Below, in pieces: positions 35,763-45,156 of a stretch of 64,000 nucleotides of DNA. The position numbers and the translations under genes were made by a program. Position 1 is the first letter of the stretch. Every line of letters starts with the position of its first letter. Source of the DNA: Streptomyces asoensis (lineage in GTDB: Bacteria; Actinomycetota; Actinomycetes; Streptomycetales; Streptomycetaceae); NCBI RefSeq assembly GCF_016860545.1, contig NZ_BNEB01000003.1, positions 868,001-932,000 of the forward strand. Direction: 5' to 3'. Below the pieces are notes generated by a model. That model was not told where the DNA came from. It worked only from the letters and a program-made list of their open reading frames with translations, and did not search any database.

Positions 35763-36890
35763 CTATCTGTGCGCCATGTAGAGGGCCAGGGCCCTGTGCA
35801 GCAGCTTGTTGAGCGGGAAGTCCCACTCGCCCAGATACTCGACGGCCTGCCCGCCCGTGCCCACCTTGAAGCGGAGCAGACCCAGCAGCTGGTCGGACTC
35901 GTCCAGCGTGTCGGTGATCCCCCGCAGGTCGTAGACGGCGGCACCCCGTTCGTGGGCGTCGGTCATCATGCGCCACTGCACGGCGTTGCTCGCCCGGACC
36001 TCGCGCCTGCGGCCGGTGGAGGCCCCGTAGGAGTACCAGACGTGCTCGCCGACGCTCAGCATGGTGGCCGCGGCGAGCACCTCGCCGTCGTGGTGGGCGA
36101 GGTAGAGCCGCATCCGGTCGGGGTGTTCGGCGTTCAGCGCGCTCCACATACGCCGGAAGTAGGAGAGCGGACGCGGGACGAAGCGGTCGCGCTCGGCGGT
36201 CTCGGTGTACAGCGCGTGGAACGCCGGCAGGTCCTCCGCACCGCCGAGGACCACCTTGACGCCCGCCTGCTCCGCCTTCCTGATGTTGCGCCGCCACTGC
36301 TGGTTGAGGCCGGCGTGGATCTCCTCCAGCGTGCGTCCGGCGAACGGGACCTGGAAGACGTAGCGGGGCTGGCCGGCGGCGAAGCCGTCCGCTCCGCCCG
36401 CCTCGGTCCGCCGCCAGCCGGCCAGGCGCAGCCGGTCGGCGACCTCGAAGGCGCGCGGCTCGTACGAGGTCGGCTCGGTGTCCCGCAGCCGGTGGGCGTC
36501 CGGGTCGGCGACGGCCGCCTTGACGGCGTCGGCACTCCACCGCCGTACGGCGACGGGCGGGCCCATCTTCACCGAGAACGCCCCCCGTGCCTTCAGCGCG
36601 GCGAGCATCGGCGCCAGCCAGCGATCGGCCAGGTCCGGCGCGTACCAGTCGATCAGCGGCCCCTCGGGCAGGTACGCCAGGTACTTCCTCAGCTTCGGCA
36701 GCGGCCGCAGCAGCACCAGCCCCGCGCCCACGAGCGCGCCCGTGCGGTCGTCGAACCAGCCCAGGCTCTCCGCCCGCCAGTCCGGCTTCACGTCGCCCCA
36801 GGACGGGACCTGCATATGGCTGGCGGAGGAGCGGGCCGTGACGAACGCCAGGTGCTCGTCACGGGTGAGGGACTGGACACGCAGGCTCAT
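35763..36890 (-). CDS. FemA/FemX-type peptidoglycan bridge-forming aminoacyltransferase
   Basis: 375 residues in two GNAT-like halves, typical of Fem proteins: HMQVPSWGDVKPDWRAESLGW near the start, and LNQQWRRNIRKAEQAGVKV followed by YNxGA-like VWYSYGASTGRRREVRASNAVQWRMM later. Family members transfer an amino acid from aminoacyl-tRNA to lipid-linked peptidoglycan precursors; in Streptomyces the bridge residue is glycine. GGAG lies eight bases before the ATG at 36888-36890. It stands alone. Confidence 0.85.
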   Translation of the reverse strand: MSLRVQSLTRDEHLAFVTARSSASHMQVPSWGDVKPDWRAESLGWFDDRTGALVGAGLVLLRPLPKLRKYLAYLPEGPLIDWYAPDLADRWLAPMLAALKARGAFSVKMGPPVAVRRWSADAVKAAVADPDAHRLRDTEPTSYEPRAFEVADRLRLAGWRRTEAGGADGFAAGQPRYVFQVPFAGRTLEEIHAGLNQQWRRNIRKAEQAGVKVVLGGAEDLPAFHALYTETAERDRFVPRPLSYFRRMWSALNAEHPDRMRLYLAHHDGEVLAAATMLSVGEHVWYSYGASTGRRREVRASNAVQWRMMTDAHERGAAVYDLRGITDTLDESDQLLGLLRFKVGTGGQAVEYLGEWDFPLNKLLHRALALYMAHR

Positions 36891-37042
36891 GCGCGGGGCT
36901 CCTTCGAGAGACCGGTCCGGCCGCCCGTCCGGATCGCCGACGACCGCCGCGGCCAGCGTAGGAGGCCGACCACCGCGATCCGGTGATCAGCCACGCCCAC
37001 CACCCGCATGCCCGCCACCAGCACGCCCGATCGACCGGCTGC

Positions 37043-40000
37043 CTACCGTTCTCCGCCCCCTTCGCCTTCGCCTCCCCCTCCCGTTACCCCTTCCCGTCTC
37101 CCCTCCCGTGGCCTCTCCGGGGGCCCGGCCGCCGGACCACCCGCCGAACCACCCGCCGACCCCTCCGCCGGATCGCCCGCCGGTCCCTCTGCCAGTGCTT
37201 CCGCCAGGACCTCCGCCAGGTGCCTTGCGCCGGTCCCCGCCAGTTGCTCCAGCTGGGTCCGGCAGGAGAAGCCGTCCGCCAGGACCACGGCGTCCGCGGG
37301 GGCGTCCCGCACGGCCGGCAGGAGCTGTTCGTGCGCGCAGGCCCGCGACACCTCGAAGTGCCCCTTCTCGAAGCCGAAGTTGCCCGCGAGTCCGCAGCAC
37401 CCCCCGCTCAGCTCGCCGGTGAGGCCCGCTGCCTCGCGCAGCCGCCGCTCGGCTCCGTCGCCGAGGACCGCGTGCTGGTGGCAGTGGGTCTGGCCGACCG
37501 CGGGACGGTCGAGGCGGGGCGGGGACCAGTCCGGCGCGTGTTGCTCCAGGGCCTCCGCGAAGGTGAGGACGCGGGCGGCGAGGCGCGCCGCGCGCGGGTC
37601 GTCGTGCAGCAGCTCGGGCAGGTCGGTGCGCAGGGCGGCCGCGCAGCTCGGCTCCAGGACGACGACCGGCGCGGCCGTCTCCAGTACCGGTTCCATCAGG
37701 TCGAGCGTGCGGCGCAGCACCACGCGCGCGTGGTCGAGCTGGCCGGTGGAGACGTACGTCAGCCCGCAGCAGACCCGGCCCCGGCGGGCGGTCAGCAGCG
37801 CGGCGGCGCTCCTCGACCGGCCGTCGCCCACCGGCCGTCCCCGCATCCTCAGGGTCGGCGGCAGCGCCACCCGCAGCCCGGCCGCCTCCAGGACCCGCAC
37901 GGCGGCCCGGCCCACGGACGGCGAGAAGTGCTCGGTGAACGTGTCGGGCCACAGCACCACCAGGTCACCGGCCGGCCCGGAACGGGCGGCCGCTCCCTGG
38001 GAGGCCCCCCTGCCGCGCCACCAACGGCTGAACGTGCGCCGCGCCGGCCGCGGGATGTCCCGCTCCGCCGCGATGCCGCCCAGCCGCTTGAGCAGACGCG
38101 CCGACGGGCCGGCCGAGGCCAGCACGCCGATCAGGGCCGCCGCCCGCAGCCGGCTCGCCCAGCGCAGCCACACCGGCAGCCGGCCCATGCTGTAGTGCGC
38201 GGCCGGGCGACGGCGCCCCGCGTAGTGGTGGTGCAGGAACTCCGCCTTGTAGGTGGCCATGTCGACGTCCACCGGGCAGTCGGAACGGCAGCCCTTGCAC
38301 GACAGGCACAGGTCCAGCGCGTCCCGCACCTGCGGGGAGCGCCAGCCGTCGGTCACCAGCTCACCGGCCAGCATCTCGTGCAGGAGGCGGGCACGCCCGC
38401 GCGTGGAGTGCTCCTCCCGGCCCGTGACGCGGAACGACGGGCACATCACCCCCGGCCCCGCCGGTGCCCCGGGGACGGGCGCCGTACGGCACTTCGCGAC
38501 GCCCACGCACCGTCGCACCGCCGCGGAGAAGTCACCGCCGTCGGAGGGGTAGCCGAAGGCCACGTCGACCGGCTCGCGCGGGAGCACGGCGAAGCGCAGG
38601 TTGCCGTCGAGGGGCGCGGGCCGCACCAGCATCCCCGGGTTCAGGAGGTCGTCCGGGTCCCAGACCGCCTTGGCCCGCTCGAACAGCGCGACGATCTCCC
38701 GCCCGTACATCACCGGCAGCAGCTCGGCCCGGGCCTGTCCGTCACCGTGCTCGCCGGAGAGGGAGCCGCCGTGGGCCACGACCAGCTCGGCCAGCTCGCC
38801 GGAGAACCGGCGGAAGCGGGCGACCCCCGCCGCCGTCAGCAGGTCGAAGTCGATGCGCACATGGATGCAGCCGTCCCCGAAGTGCCCGTACGGCGTCCCG
38901 CGCAGCCCGTGCTCGGCGAGCAGCCCGCGGAAGTCCCGCAGGTACGCGCCGAGCCGGGCCGGCGGCACCGCGCAGTCCTCCCAGCCGGGCCAGGCCTCCT
39001 TGTTGTCCGGCGTGCGGGTCGCCGTACCGCTGGCGTCCTCACGGATGCGCCACAGCGCCCGCTGCCCGGCCGGGTCCCGCACGATCCACGCGTCCACGAC
39101 GTCCGCCGCGCGCACGATCGTCTCCGCACGCGCGTGTGCCTCGGCCGGCGAGTCGCCGCCCGTCTCCACGAACAGCCAGGCGCTGCCGCGCGGCAGCCCG
39201 GCCACCGCGCCCGACGGCACCAGGTCGGCAGCCATCCCCTCCACCGTCAGCGGCCCGTACGGCAGCAGTCCGGGCGCGGCCTCGGCGGCCGCGCCCTCGT
39301 CGGCGTAGCCGAGCACCGCGAGCGCACGCGCGCGTGGAGCCTCGACGAGCCCGACGACGGCCTCCGTGAGCACCCCGAGGGTGCCCTCGCTGCCGCAGAA
39401 GGACCGCGCGACGTCGGCCCCGTTCTCGGGCAGCAGCGCGTCCAGCGCGTACCCCGAGATCCGGCGGGGCAGGTCGGGGAAACCGGTCCGCAGCCGGGCG
39501 AGCTCCCCGTCCACCAGTGCGCGCAGCCCGTCCGGCGCGCCCGCCCAGCCCCGTCCGAGCCGCAGCGCCCGGCCGCGCGCCGTGACGACCTCCAGCTCGC
39601 GCACGCTGTCCGCCGTGGTCCCCCACGCCACCGAGTGGGAGCCGCACGAGTTGTTGCCGATCATCCCGCCGAGCGTGCAGCGGCTGTGGGTGGAGGGGTC
39701 GGGGCCGAAGCGCAGCCCGTGCGGGGCGGCGGCCTCCTGGAGCCGGTCGAGGACGAGACCGGGCTGTACGACGGCGGTCCGCGACCCCGGGTCCAAGGCG
39801 ACCAGCCGGTTCATGTGGCGGGTGAAGTCCAGCACCACCCCGGTGCCGGTGGCCTGCCCCGCGATCGACGTGCCCCCGCCGCGCGCGACGACCGGCACCC
39901 CGCGCGCCCGGCACACCTCCAGCACCGCGGCGACGTCCTCGGCGTCCCGGGGCGCGACGACCCCGAGCGGGACCCGCCGGTAGTTGGACGCGTCCATGGT

Positions 40001-40078
40001 CACCAGGGCCCGGGAGGTGACGTCGAAGCCGACGTCACCGCGGACCGCCCTGCGCAGCTCACCTTCGAGATCCGGCAT
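37043..40078 (-). CDS. FAD / Fe-S D-2-hydroxyacid dehydrogenase (YdiJ-like fusion)
   Basis: 1011 residues. Residues 1-450 are a VAO-type FAD domain (VPVVARGGGTSIAGQATGTGVVLD, STHSRCTLGGMIGNNSCGSHS). Around 570-600 is a 4Fe-4S segment CLSCKGCRSDCPVD, and the C-terminal part has two CCG motifs (VCCGLTYVSTGQ, GGCCGLAGNFGF). This is the layout of D-2-hydroxyglutarate/D-lactate dehydrogenases fused to a heterodisulfide-reductase-like domain. The last about 60 residues are a Gly/Pro/Glu-rich tail starting EGPAGDPAEGSAGG, which is not needed for the family and may be recent. ATG at 40076-40078. Confidence 0.88.
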   Translation of the reverse strand: MPDLEGELRRAVRGDVGFDVTSRALVTMDASNYRRVPLGVVAPRDAEDVAAVLEVCRARGVPVVARGGGTSIAGQATGTGVVLDFTRHMNRLVALDPGSRTAVVQPGLVLDRLQEAAAPHGLRFGPDPSTHSRCTLGGMIGNNSCGSHSVAWGTTADSVRELEVVTARGRALRLGRGWAGAPDGLRALVDGELARLRTGFPDLPRRISGYALDALLPENGADVARSFCGSEGTLGVLTEAVVGLVEAPRARALAVLGYADEGAAAEAAPGLLPYGPLTVEGMAADLVPSGAVAGLPRGSAWLFVETGGDSPAEAHARAETIVRAADVVDAWIVRDPAGQRALWRIREDASGTATRTPDNKEAWPGWEDCAVPPARLGAYLRDFRGLLAEHGLRGTPYGHFGDGCIHVRIDFDLLTAAGVARFRRFSGELAELVVAHGGSLSGEHGDGQARAELLPVMYGREIVALFERAKAVWDPDDLLNPGMLVRPAPLDGNLRFAVLPREPVDVAFGYPSDGGDFSAAVRRCVGVAKCRTAPVPGAPAGPGVMCPSFRVTGREEHSTRGRARLLHEMLAGELVTDGWRSPQVRDALDLCLSCKGCRSDCPVDVDMATYKAEFLHHHYAGRRRPAAHYSMGRLPVWLRWASRLRAAALIGVLASAGPSARLLKRLGGIAAERDIPRPARRTFSRWWRGRGASQGAAARSGPAGDLVVLWPDTFTEHFSPSVGRAAVRVLEAAGLRVALPPTLRMRGRPVGDGRSRSAAALLTARRGRVCCGLTYVSTGQLDHARVVLRRTLDLMEPVLETAAPVVVLEPSCAAALRTDLPELLHDDPRAARLAARVLTFAEALEQHAPDWSPPRLDRPAVGQTHCHQHAVLGDGAERRLREAAGLTGELSGGCCGLAGNFGFEKGHFEVSRACAHEQLLPAVRDAPADAVVLADGFSCRTQLEQLAGTGARHLAEVLAEALAEGPAGDPAEGSAGGSAGGPAAGPPERPREGRREGVTGGGGEGEGGGER

Positions 40079-40241
40079 GCGTCCAGCAAATCAGCCCGGC
40101 GGGCGGGTCCGCGCGGCCGAGGCCTCGAGCGCGGCCGGATCGCGCGCGGGCCGTCCGGAACCGGTCCTCCGAGCAGGGCGCGGGCCGGGGTCCGCCCGGC
40201 GCAACGCGGGCCCGAAACGCCGTCTCACCCGACGGACCACG

Positions 40242-40281
40242 TTTCACCCGGGTTTCCCCAGCGGCTAACCTCGCCTTCGTG
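40242..40281 (+). promoter_or_regulatory. Leaderless serC promoter
   Basis: TTTCAC at 40242-40247 and TAACCT at 40266-40271 are 18 bases apart. The GTG start is seven bases after the -10, with no Shine-Dalgarno. Confidence 0.6.
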
Positions 40282-41397
40282 GCTGAGATCCAGATTCCTG
40301 CTGACATCAAGCCCGCCGACGGTCGATTCGGCGCGGGCCCCTCCAAGGTGCGGGTGGAGGCGCTGGACGCCCTGGCCGCCACCGGCACGTCCCTCCTCGG
40401 CACCTCCCACCGTCAGGCCCCGGTCAAGAACCTGGTCGGCCAGGTGCGCGAGGGCATCGCCGAGCTGTTCGGGCTTCCCGACGGCTACGAGGTCGTCCTC
40501 GGCAACGGCGGCTCCACCGCGTTCTGGGACATCGCGACCCACGGCCTGATCGAGAACAGGTCGCAGCACCTCACGTTCGGTGAGTTCAGCTCCAAGTTCG
40601 CCAAGGCGGCCAAGCTCGCCCCCTGGCTGGCCGAGCCCACCGTGATCTCCTCCGACCCCGGCACGCACCCGGAGCCGTCCGCCGAGGCGGGCGCCGACGT
40701 GTACGCCTTCACGCACAACGAGACCTCCACCGGTGTCGCCGCCCCGATCGCGCGGGTCCAGGGCGCCGACGAGGGGTCCCTCGTCCTGGTGGACGCCACC
40801 TCCGGCGCGGGCGGCCTCCCGGTCGACATCGCCCAGACGGACGTCTACTACTTCGCCCCGCAGAAGTCCTTCGCCTCCGACGGCGGACTGTGGATCGGCG
40901 TGTTCTCCCCGGCCGCGATCGAGCGCGCCGAGCGGATCCACGCGTCCGGACGCCACATCCCGGAGTTCTTCAGCCTGCCGACGGCGATCGACAACTCCCG
41001 CAAGAACCAGACGTACAACACCCCGGCCCTGACCACCCTCTTCCTGCTGAACCAGCAGCTGGAGTGGATCAACGGCCAGGGCGGTCTCGCGTGGTCCACG
41101 GCCCGCACCAAGGACTCGTCGAGCCGCCTCTACGGCTGGGCGGAGGAGTCGAAGCACGCCACCCCGTTCGTCACCGACCCGGCCAAGCGCTCGCAGGTCA
41201 TCGGCACGATCGACTTCGCGGACGAGATCGACGCCGCCGCGATCGCCAAGGTGCTGCGCGCCAACGGCATCGTCGACACCGAGCCCTACCGCAAGCTCGG
41301 CCGCAACCAGCTGCGCGTCGCGATGTTCCCGGCGGTCGACCCGGCCGACGTCGAGGCGCTCACGAAGAGCATCGACTACGTGATCGACAAGCTGTAG
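40279..41397 (+). CDS. serC: Phosphoserine aminotransferase
   Basis: 372 residues, actinobacterial SerC type. FGAGPSKVRVEALDAL opens the fold, SHRQAPVKNLV follows, and the PLP lysine lies in DVYYFAPQKSFASDGGLWIG (about residue 197). It makes 3-phosphoserine for serine biosynthesis. GTG start, leaderless. It is divergent from the dehydrogenase gene and ends before a strong terminator. Confidence 0.96.
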   Translation: MAEIQIPADIKPADGRFGAGPSKVRVEALDALAATGTSLLGTSHRQAPVKNLVGQVREGIAELFGLPDGYEVVLGNGGSTAFWDIATHGLIENRSQHLTFGEFSSKFAKAAKLAPWLAEPTVISSDPGTHPEPSAEAGADVYAFTHNETSTGVAAPIARVQGADEGSLVLVDATSGAGGLPVDIAQTDVYYFAPQKSFASDGGLWIGVFSPAAIERAERIHASGRHIPEFFSLPTAIDNSRKNQTYNTPALTTLFLLNQQLEWINGQGGLAWSTARTKDSSSRLYGWAEESKHATPFVTDPAKRSQVIGTIDFADEIDAAAIAKVLRANGIVDTEPYRKLGRNQLRVAMFPAVDPADVEALTKSIDYVIDKL

Positions 41398-41436
41398 CTG
41401 CTCCCCCGCCGCGGGGACGACGACGGTACGCGGAGG

Positions 41437-41466
41437 AAGGGCGCCCGGTACCCACCGGGCGCCCTT
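41437..41466. terminator. Bidirectional terminator between serC and the cellulase gene
   Basis: A perfect 13-bp stem (AAGGGCGCCCGGT and its complement) closes a four-base loop. The AAGG/CCTT ends give short A and T runs on either strand. It serves the convergent genes. Confidence 0.8.
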
Positions 41467-41476
41467 CCCCGTACGG

Positions 41477-41520
41477 CCGGACGCCGTCCCTCGCACCGCC
41501 GGACGCCGTCCCTCGCACCG
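41477..41520. repeat. Perfect tandem duplication of a 22-bp unit
   Basis: Two identical 22-base copies (41477-41498 and 41499-41520), each starting CCGGACGCCG and ending CTCGCACCG, lie head to tail just after the terminator. Probably a recent slippage duplication. Confidence 0.85.
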
Positions 41521-41552
41521 CCGCGCGGACCGTGCTCAGGCCGCCCCGGGTG

Positions 41553-43115
41553 TCACGCCGCCGTGCAGCTCACGCTCGGCACGGAGCCGCCGCCGGGCGT
41601 CCCCCCGAAGCCGAAGCTCGCCGAACCGCCCGCCGGGACCGTCCCGTTGTGCGAGGCGTTCACCGCGGTCACGGTGGCCCCGCTCTGGGTGTACGAGGCG
41701 TTCCACATGCTGCTGATCCGCTGCGCGCCGCTCCAGGTCCAGGTCACCTTCCAGGAACCGATCGCCGTGCCGCCGGTGTTGGTGACCTTGACCTCGGCGT
41801 TGAAGCCGCCGCCCCAGTCGCTGCTGACGCTGTACACGGCGGTGCAGGCGGCCGTACCGCCGCCACCGCCGCCCCCGCCACCGCCGCCTGTTCCCCCCGG
41901 GAAACCGGGGGCCTTGACGCTCGCCAGGTACCCGTCCTTGACGGTGTCGACGGTCTGCCAGTCGTCCTTCAGGATGCCGCCGGTGTCACCGGAGTTGGGG
42001 TTCCACGACCAGAAGGTCCAGTGGAACGAGTCGGCGCCGTACGTCGACGTCGGCCGGAGGTAACTCACCAGCGCCGCAAGCCACTTCTGGTCCACGGTCG
42101 ACTGGAGCGTGGTGCCGAACTCGCCCACCCACACGGGCGCGATGTTCTGCTTGAAGATGTAGCCCCAGTACTTGTCCCAGATCCCCGGCATGTTCGCCGG
42201 GAAGGCCGGATCGCTGAACCAGCTCTGCTGGGCGACGCTGGTGGCGTAGTCGTGGGCCGAGTACACGACCCGGTTCGCCACGCTCAGCTGCACCGGGTAC
42301 TGGCCGACGCCCATCAGGTTGCCGCCCCACCATCCGGAGACGCCGTTGAAGGACTGCACGCCCTCGACGAAGATCAGGAGGTCGGGGTTGACGGACAGCA
42401 CCGCGTTGCCGGCCCGCTGCGCGGCCAGCCGCCAGTCGGTGGCGGTGTCCCCGCAGCCCCAGCAGGCGGGATCGTGGGGCTCGTTGTGCAGGTCGATGCC
42501 GACGACCGCGTCCTGGCCCTTGTAACGGGTGGCCATGGCCTTCAGGTTGGTGATCCAGGTCGACTCGGGGACCGCCGCCGTGTACCAGAGCGCCGACTGT
42601 CCGCCCGAGTCGGGCCGGTGCCGGTCGAGGATGACCTTCAGACCGTCCTGGCCGGCGTACGCGACGATCCGGTCCAGGATCTGGAGGGAGTTCAGTCCCT
42701 GGAGGTCGGCGTTCTTGCCGCTGCTGAAGTCGATGCTGTTGGGGACGGTCCCGCTCTTGAAGATGTCGTCGCTGTACGGGATGCGGATCGTGTTGTAGCC
42801 CAGCGACTTCATCTGGTCGATCATGCTCTTGTAGTCACGGGACCAGAGGCCGTGCACGACGTAGTTGGCGGTCTCGAAGCCGAACCAGTTGATCCCGGCG
42901 ACCCGGACGGGCTGTCCCGCCGCGTCCAGGATCTGCCGGCCGCTGGTGTGCCAGTACCCGGCCCCCGCCTCGGCCGCGGCGGTGACCGCGGGGGCCGTCC
43001 CCGCCCCGCGCGCCGCACCGGCCGGATCCGCGTGGGCCGTCTGTGCCACGGCTCCCAGCGGGATCAGCAGCGCGGCGGCGACACCGCACAGCACTCTTCG
43101 CAAGCTGCGGAACAT
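41553..43115 (-). CDS. Secreted GH5 endoglucanase with C-terminal CBM2
   Basis: 520 residues. Signal peptide: RSLRRVLCGVAAALLIPLGAVAQTAHA (residues 3-29). The GH5 catalytic domain spans about 50-390, with the acid/base Glu in GIDLHNEPHDPACWG and the nucleophile Glu in PVWVGEFGTTLQS. An 11-glycine linker follows. A CBM2 domain covers about 420-520 and starts CTAVYSVSSDWGGGFNAEVKVTNTG, with conserved Trp residues. It hydrolyses beta-1,4-glucan outside the cell while bound to cellulose. AGGAGG precedes the ATG. A perfect CebR box lies 40 bp upstream. Confidence 0.95.
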   Translation of the reverse strand: MFRSLRRVLCGVAAALLIPLGAVAQTAHADPAGAARGAGTAPAVTAAAEAGAGYWHTSGRQILDAAGQPVRVAGINWFGFETANYVVHGLWSRDYKSMIDQMKSLGYNTIRIPYSDDIFKSGTVPNSIDFSSGKNADLQGLNSLQILDRIVAYAGQDGLKVILDRHRPDSGGQSALWYTAAVPESTWITNLKAMATRYKGQDAVVGIDLHNEPHDPACWGCGDTATDWRLAAQRAGNAVLSVNPDLLIFVEGVQSFNGVSGWWGGNLMGVGQYPVQLSVANRVVYSAHDYATSVAQQSWFSDPAFPANMPGIWDKYWGYIFKQNIAPVWVGEFGTTLQSTVDQKWLAALVSYLRPTSTYGADSFHWTFWSWNPNSGDTGGILKDDWQTVDTVKDGYLASVKAPGFPGGTGGGGGGGGGGGTAACTAVYSVSSDWGGGFNAEVKVTNTGGTAIGSWKVTWTWSGAQRISSMWNASYTQSGATVTAVNASHNGTVPAGGSASFGFGGTPGGGSVPSVSCTAA

Positions 43116-43154
43116 CTCGTTGCCTCCTCTCGGGCGGCGCGGGGCCCGAAACAC

Positions 43155-43170
43155 ATGGGAGCGCTCCCAT
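43155..43170. promoter_or_regulatory. CebR operator (cellobiose-responsive box)
   Basis: ATGGGAGCGCTCCCAT is a perfect palindrome that contains the published CebR box TGGGAGCGCTCCCA at 43156-43169. It lies 40 bp before the cellulase start. CebR would repress the gene until cello-oligosaccharides are present. Confidence 0.93.
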
Positions 43171-43248
43171 ACACCGCGCTCCACCCAGGTAACTGACTCA
43201 CCATGACCACGTCAAGGCATACGGCAGCGGCTCACCGCGCGAAGGCGC

Positions 43249-44265
43249 TCAGCCGCGGCGCCTGAACCGGCGGAAACCGAGGAGGACCGCGCAGACCGCG
43301 ACGACGGCCAGGGCGCCGGCCGTGACACCACCGGTGTCCGAGGACCCGCCGCCCTTCTCCGAGGCGCTCGAACCGCCGCCGCCGGACGGGGACTTGGACC
43401 CGGAGCCGGACCCGCCGGGGGCGTCCTCGGCCACCACGGCACTCCCGGCGCCCTCACTGCCGTACATCAGCTTGGTGCCGTCGGCGGAGTAGGTGACGGA
43501 CTCGCCCTGCCGTTGCAGCGGCACGTCGAGCCGCCCCTCCCGCTTGATCTTCCCGCCGTTCCAGGCGTATGAGATACCGCCGAAGTAGCCGCGCACGGCC
43601 AGCTGCGTGCCGTCCGGCGAGAAGGCCGCGTCGGTGGCCCATAGGTCGACGGGTGCGACCGGCTTGAAGATGTTCGCCCCGGAGGCGGAGAGGTCGGCCG
43701 GCCCTTCGTACAGGTGTCCGCCGTCCTCCTTCTTGTCGATGATGTAGACCCGCCCGGTCCTGGGATGCACGAGGAGCGACTCGGCGTCACGGGCGCCGTC
43801 GGAGTACTTCACGACGTACTGCGTGGCCTTGACGGTCTGGTCGACGAGCTCGGCCGGCTCCGGCAGCCGGTAGATCCACACGTACTTCCAGGTGCCGCCG
43901 AGGTTGTCGCCGATGTCGCCGACCCAGATCTCGTTGCCCGGGCCGATGGAGACGGCCTCGACGTCGCGGGGCGTGCCGACGCCGGCCAGGGTGATCCGGG
44001 CGACGGTCTTGCCGGTCGCGCTGTCGACGGCGTAGAGGTAGGGGCCGTCGTCGCTGTCGTTGTGCGTCCAGTAGACGCCCGGGTGCTGCCGCGAGGCGGC
44101 GAGACCGCTGGACTCGGTGATGCGCGGATCCTCGATGGTGAAGCCCTTGCCGCCGTCGGCCGCCCGGGCTGCGGGGGCGGCGGACGCCGCGAGCGCGGTG
44201 AGGGCTCCCGTGAGGAGGGCCGTGGTGAACAGGGCTCCGGCCCGGACGGCGAAAGATCGGCGCAT
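43249..44265 (-). CDS. Secreted, membrane-anchored beta-propeller-like protein
   Basis: 338 residues. The signal peptide is at residues 1-35 (ALFTTALLTGALTALAASAAPAARA). The body has blade-like repeats such as GVYWTHNDSDDGPYLYAVDSATGKTVARI, NEIWVGDIGDNLGG, GRVYIIDKKEDGG and AAFSPDGTQLAVRGY. A Ser/Gly-rich stalk follows, then a C-terminal membrane helix and RRFRRRG, so it is probably held on the cell surface. No catalytic motif was found. GTG 44271 is an alternative start. Confidence 0.8.
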   Translation of the reverse strand: MRRSFAVRAGALFTTALLTGALTALAASAAPAARAADGGKGFTIEDPRITESSGLAASRQHPGVYWTHNDSDDGPYLYAVDSATGKTVARITLAGVGTPRDVEAVSIGPGNEIWVGDIGDNLGGTWKYVWIYRLPEPAELVDQTVKATQYVVKYSDGARDAESLLVHPRTGRVYIIDKKEDGGHLYEGPADLSASGANIFKPVAPVDLWATDAAFSPDGTQLAVRGYFGGISYAWNGGKIKREGRLDVPLQRQGESVTYSADGTKLMYGSEGAGSAVVAEDAPGGSGSGSKSPSGGGGSSASEKGGGSSDTGGVTAGALAVVAVCAVLLGFRRFRRRG

Positions 44266-44364
44266 GCCCACAAGCCTGCCATCCCGCCCGCCCGTTCGGA
44301 TTCGTGGCCGGTCTCACACGCCCCCGGGGGCGGTGATCCATTCCCGATCCCCCATCATGAGCGG

Positions 44365-45039
44365 ATGCTCAGGTTCATGCCCGTAGGCGACTCGATGACG
44401 ATCGGCAGCACGGGCGACCACACCTGGCGCCACCGCATGTGGCGCCACCTGTGCAGCACGTACGGCGGCCCGTTCACGCTGGTCGGCCCGCGCGAGACGC
44501 TCTACGACAAGGCGGCGGACAGCCCCGCGTCGTACGCCTACGCCGACCCCGACTTCCCCCGCGGCCATCTGGCCGGCTGGGGCGAGGGCTGGCTGCACAT
44601 GGCCCCGCTGATCGGCGAGGCGGTCCGCACGACGCGGGCGGACGTCCTGCTGGTCTCGCTCGGCCTGATCGACCTGGGCTTCTACACGAACGCCGAGCAG
44701 ACGGCGCAGAACGCCCGCGCCTTCGTCGCCGGCGCCCGCGCGGCGAACCCCCGGATCGCCATGGTGTGGCTGCCGGTCATCCACAACGTGCGCGCGGCGA
44801 ACGACCCGCCCTTCGCCGCCCAGGTCGCCCGCTTCAACGAACTGCTGGCCAAGACCGCCGCCGACCTGGACGAACCGGCCTCGCCGATCCTCCTGGCCTC
44901 CGTACCGCCGACCTGGGACATCGACACCGACACCTACGACGGCACCCACCCGAACGCCAACGGCGAGCACCAGCTGGCGTCGGCCTTCGCGGAGGCGATG
45001 TACCAGGGATGGGAACTGGGCGGGGAGTACACACCCTGA
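44365..45039 (+). CDS. SGNH/GDSL-family hydrolase
   Basis: 224 residues. Block I is FMPVGDSMTIGS with the nucleophile Ser. LVSLGLIDLGFYTN replaces the usual GxND block. Block V is DGTHPNANGEHQLAS with the Asp and His of the triad. There is no signal peptide, so it is a cytosolic esterase/lipase-like enzyme unless a non-classical export route exists. It is divergent from the propeller gene with 99 bp between starts. Substrate unknown. Confidence 0.85.
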   Translation: MLRFMPVGDSMTIGSTGDHTWRHRMWRHLCSTYGGPFTLVGPRETLYDKAADSPASYAYADPDFPRGHLAGWGEGWLHMAPLIGEAVRTTRADVLLVSLGLIDLGFYTNAEQTAQNARAFVAGARAANPRIAMVWLPVIHNVRAANDPPFAAQVARFNELLAKTAADLDEPASPILLASVPPTWDIDTDTYDGTHPNANGEHQLASAFAEAMYQGWELGGEYTP

Positions 45040-45156
45040 GGGGACGGCCCCCCTCGCCCTCCGGCATATGCGCTCCGCGCCGCGACCCCGTCACCGTGCG
45101 TATCCTTGTACCGCGCGGCGGCACTCGACCGAATGCAGCCGGGGAGGAGCGCCACG

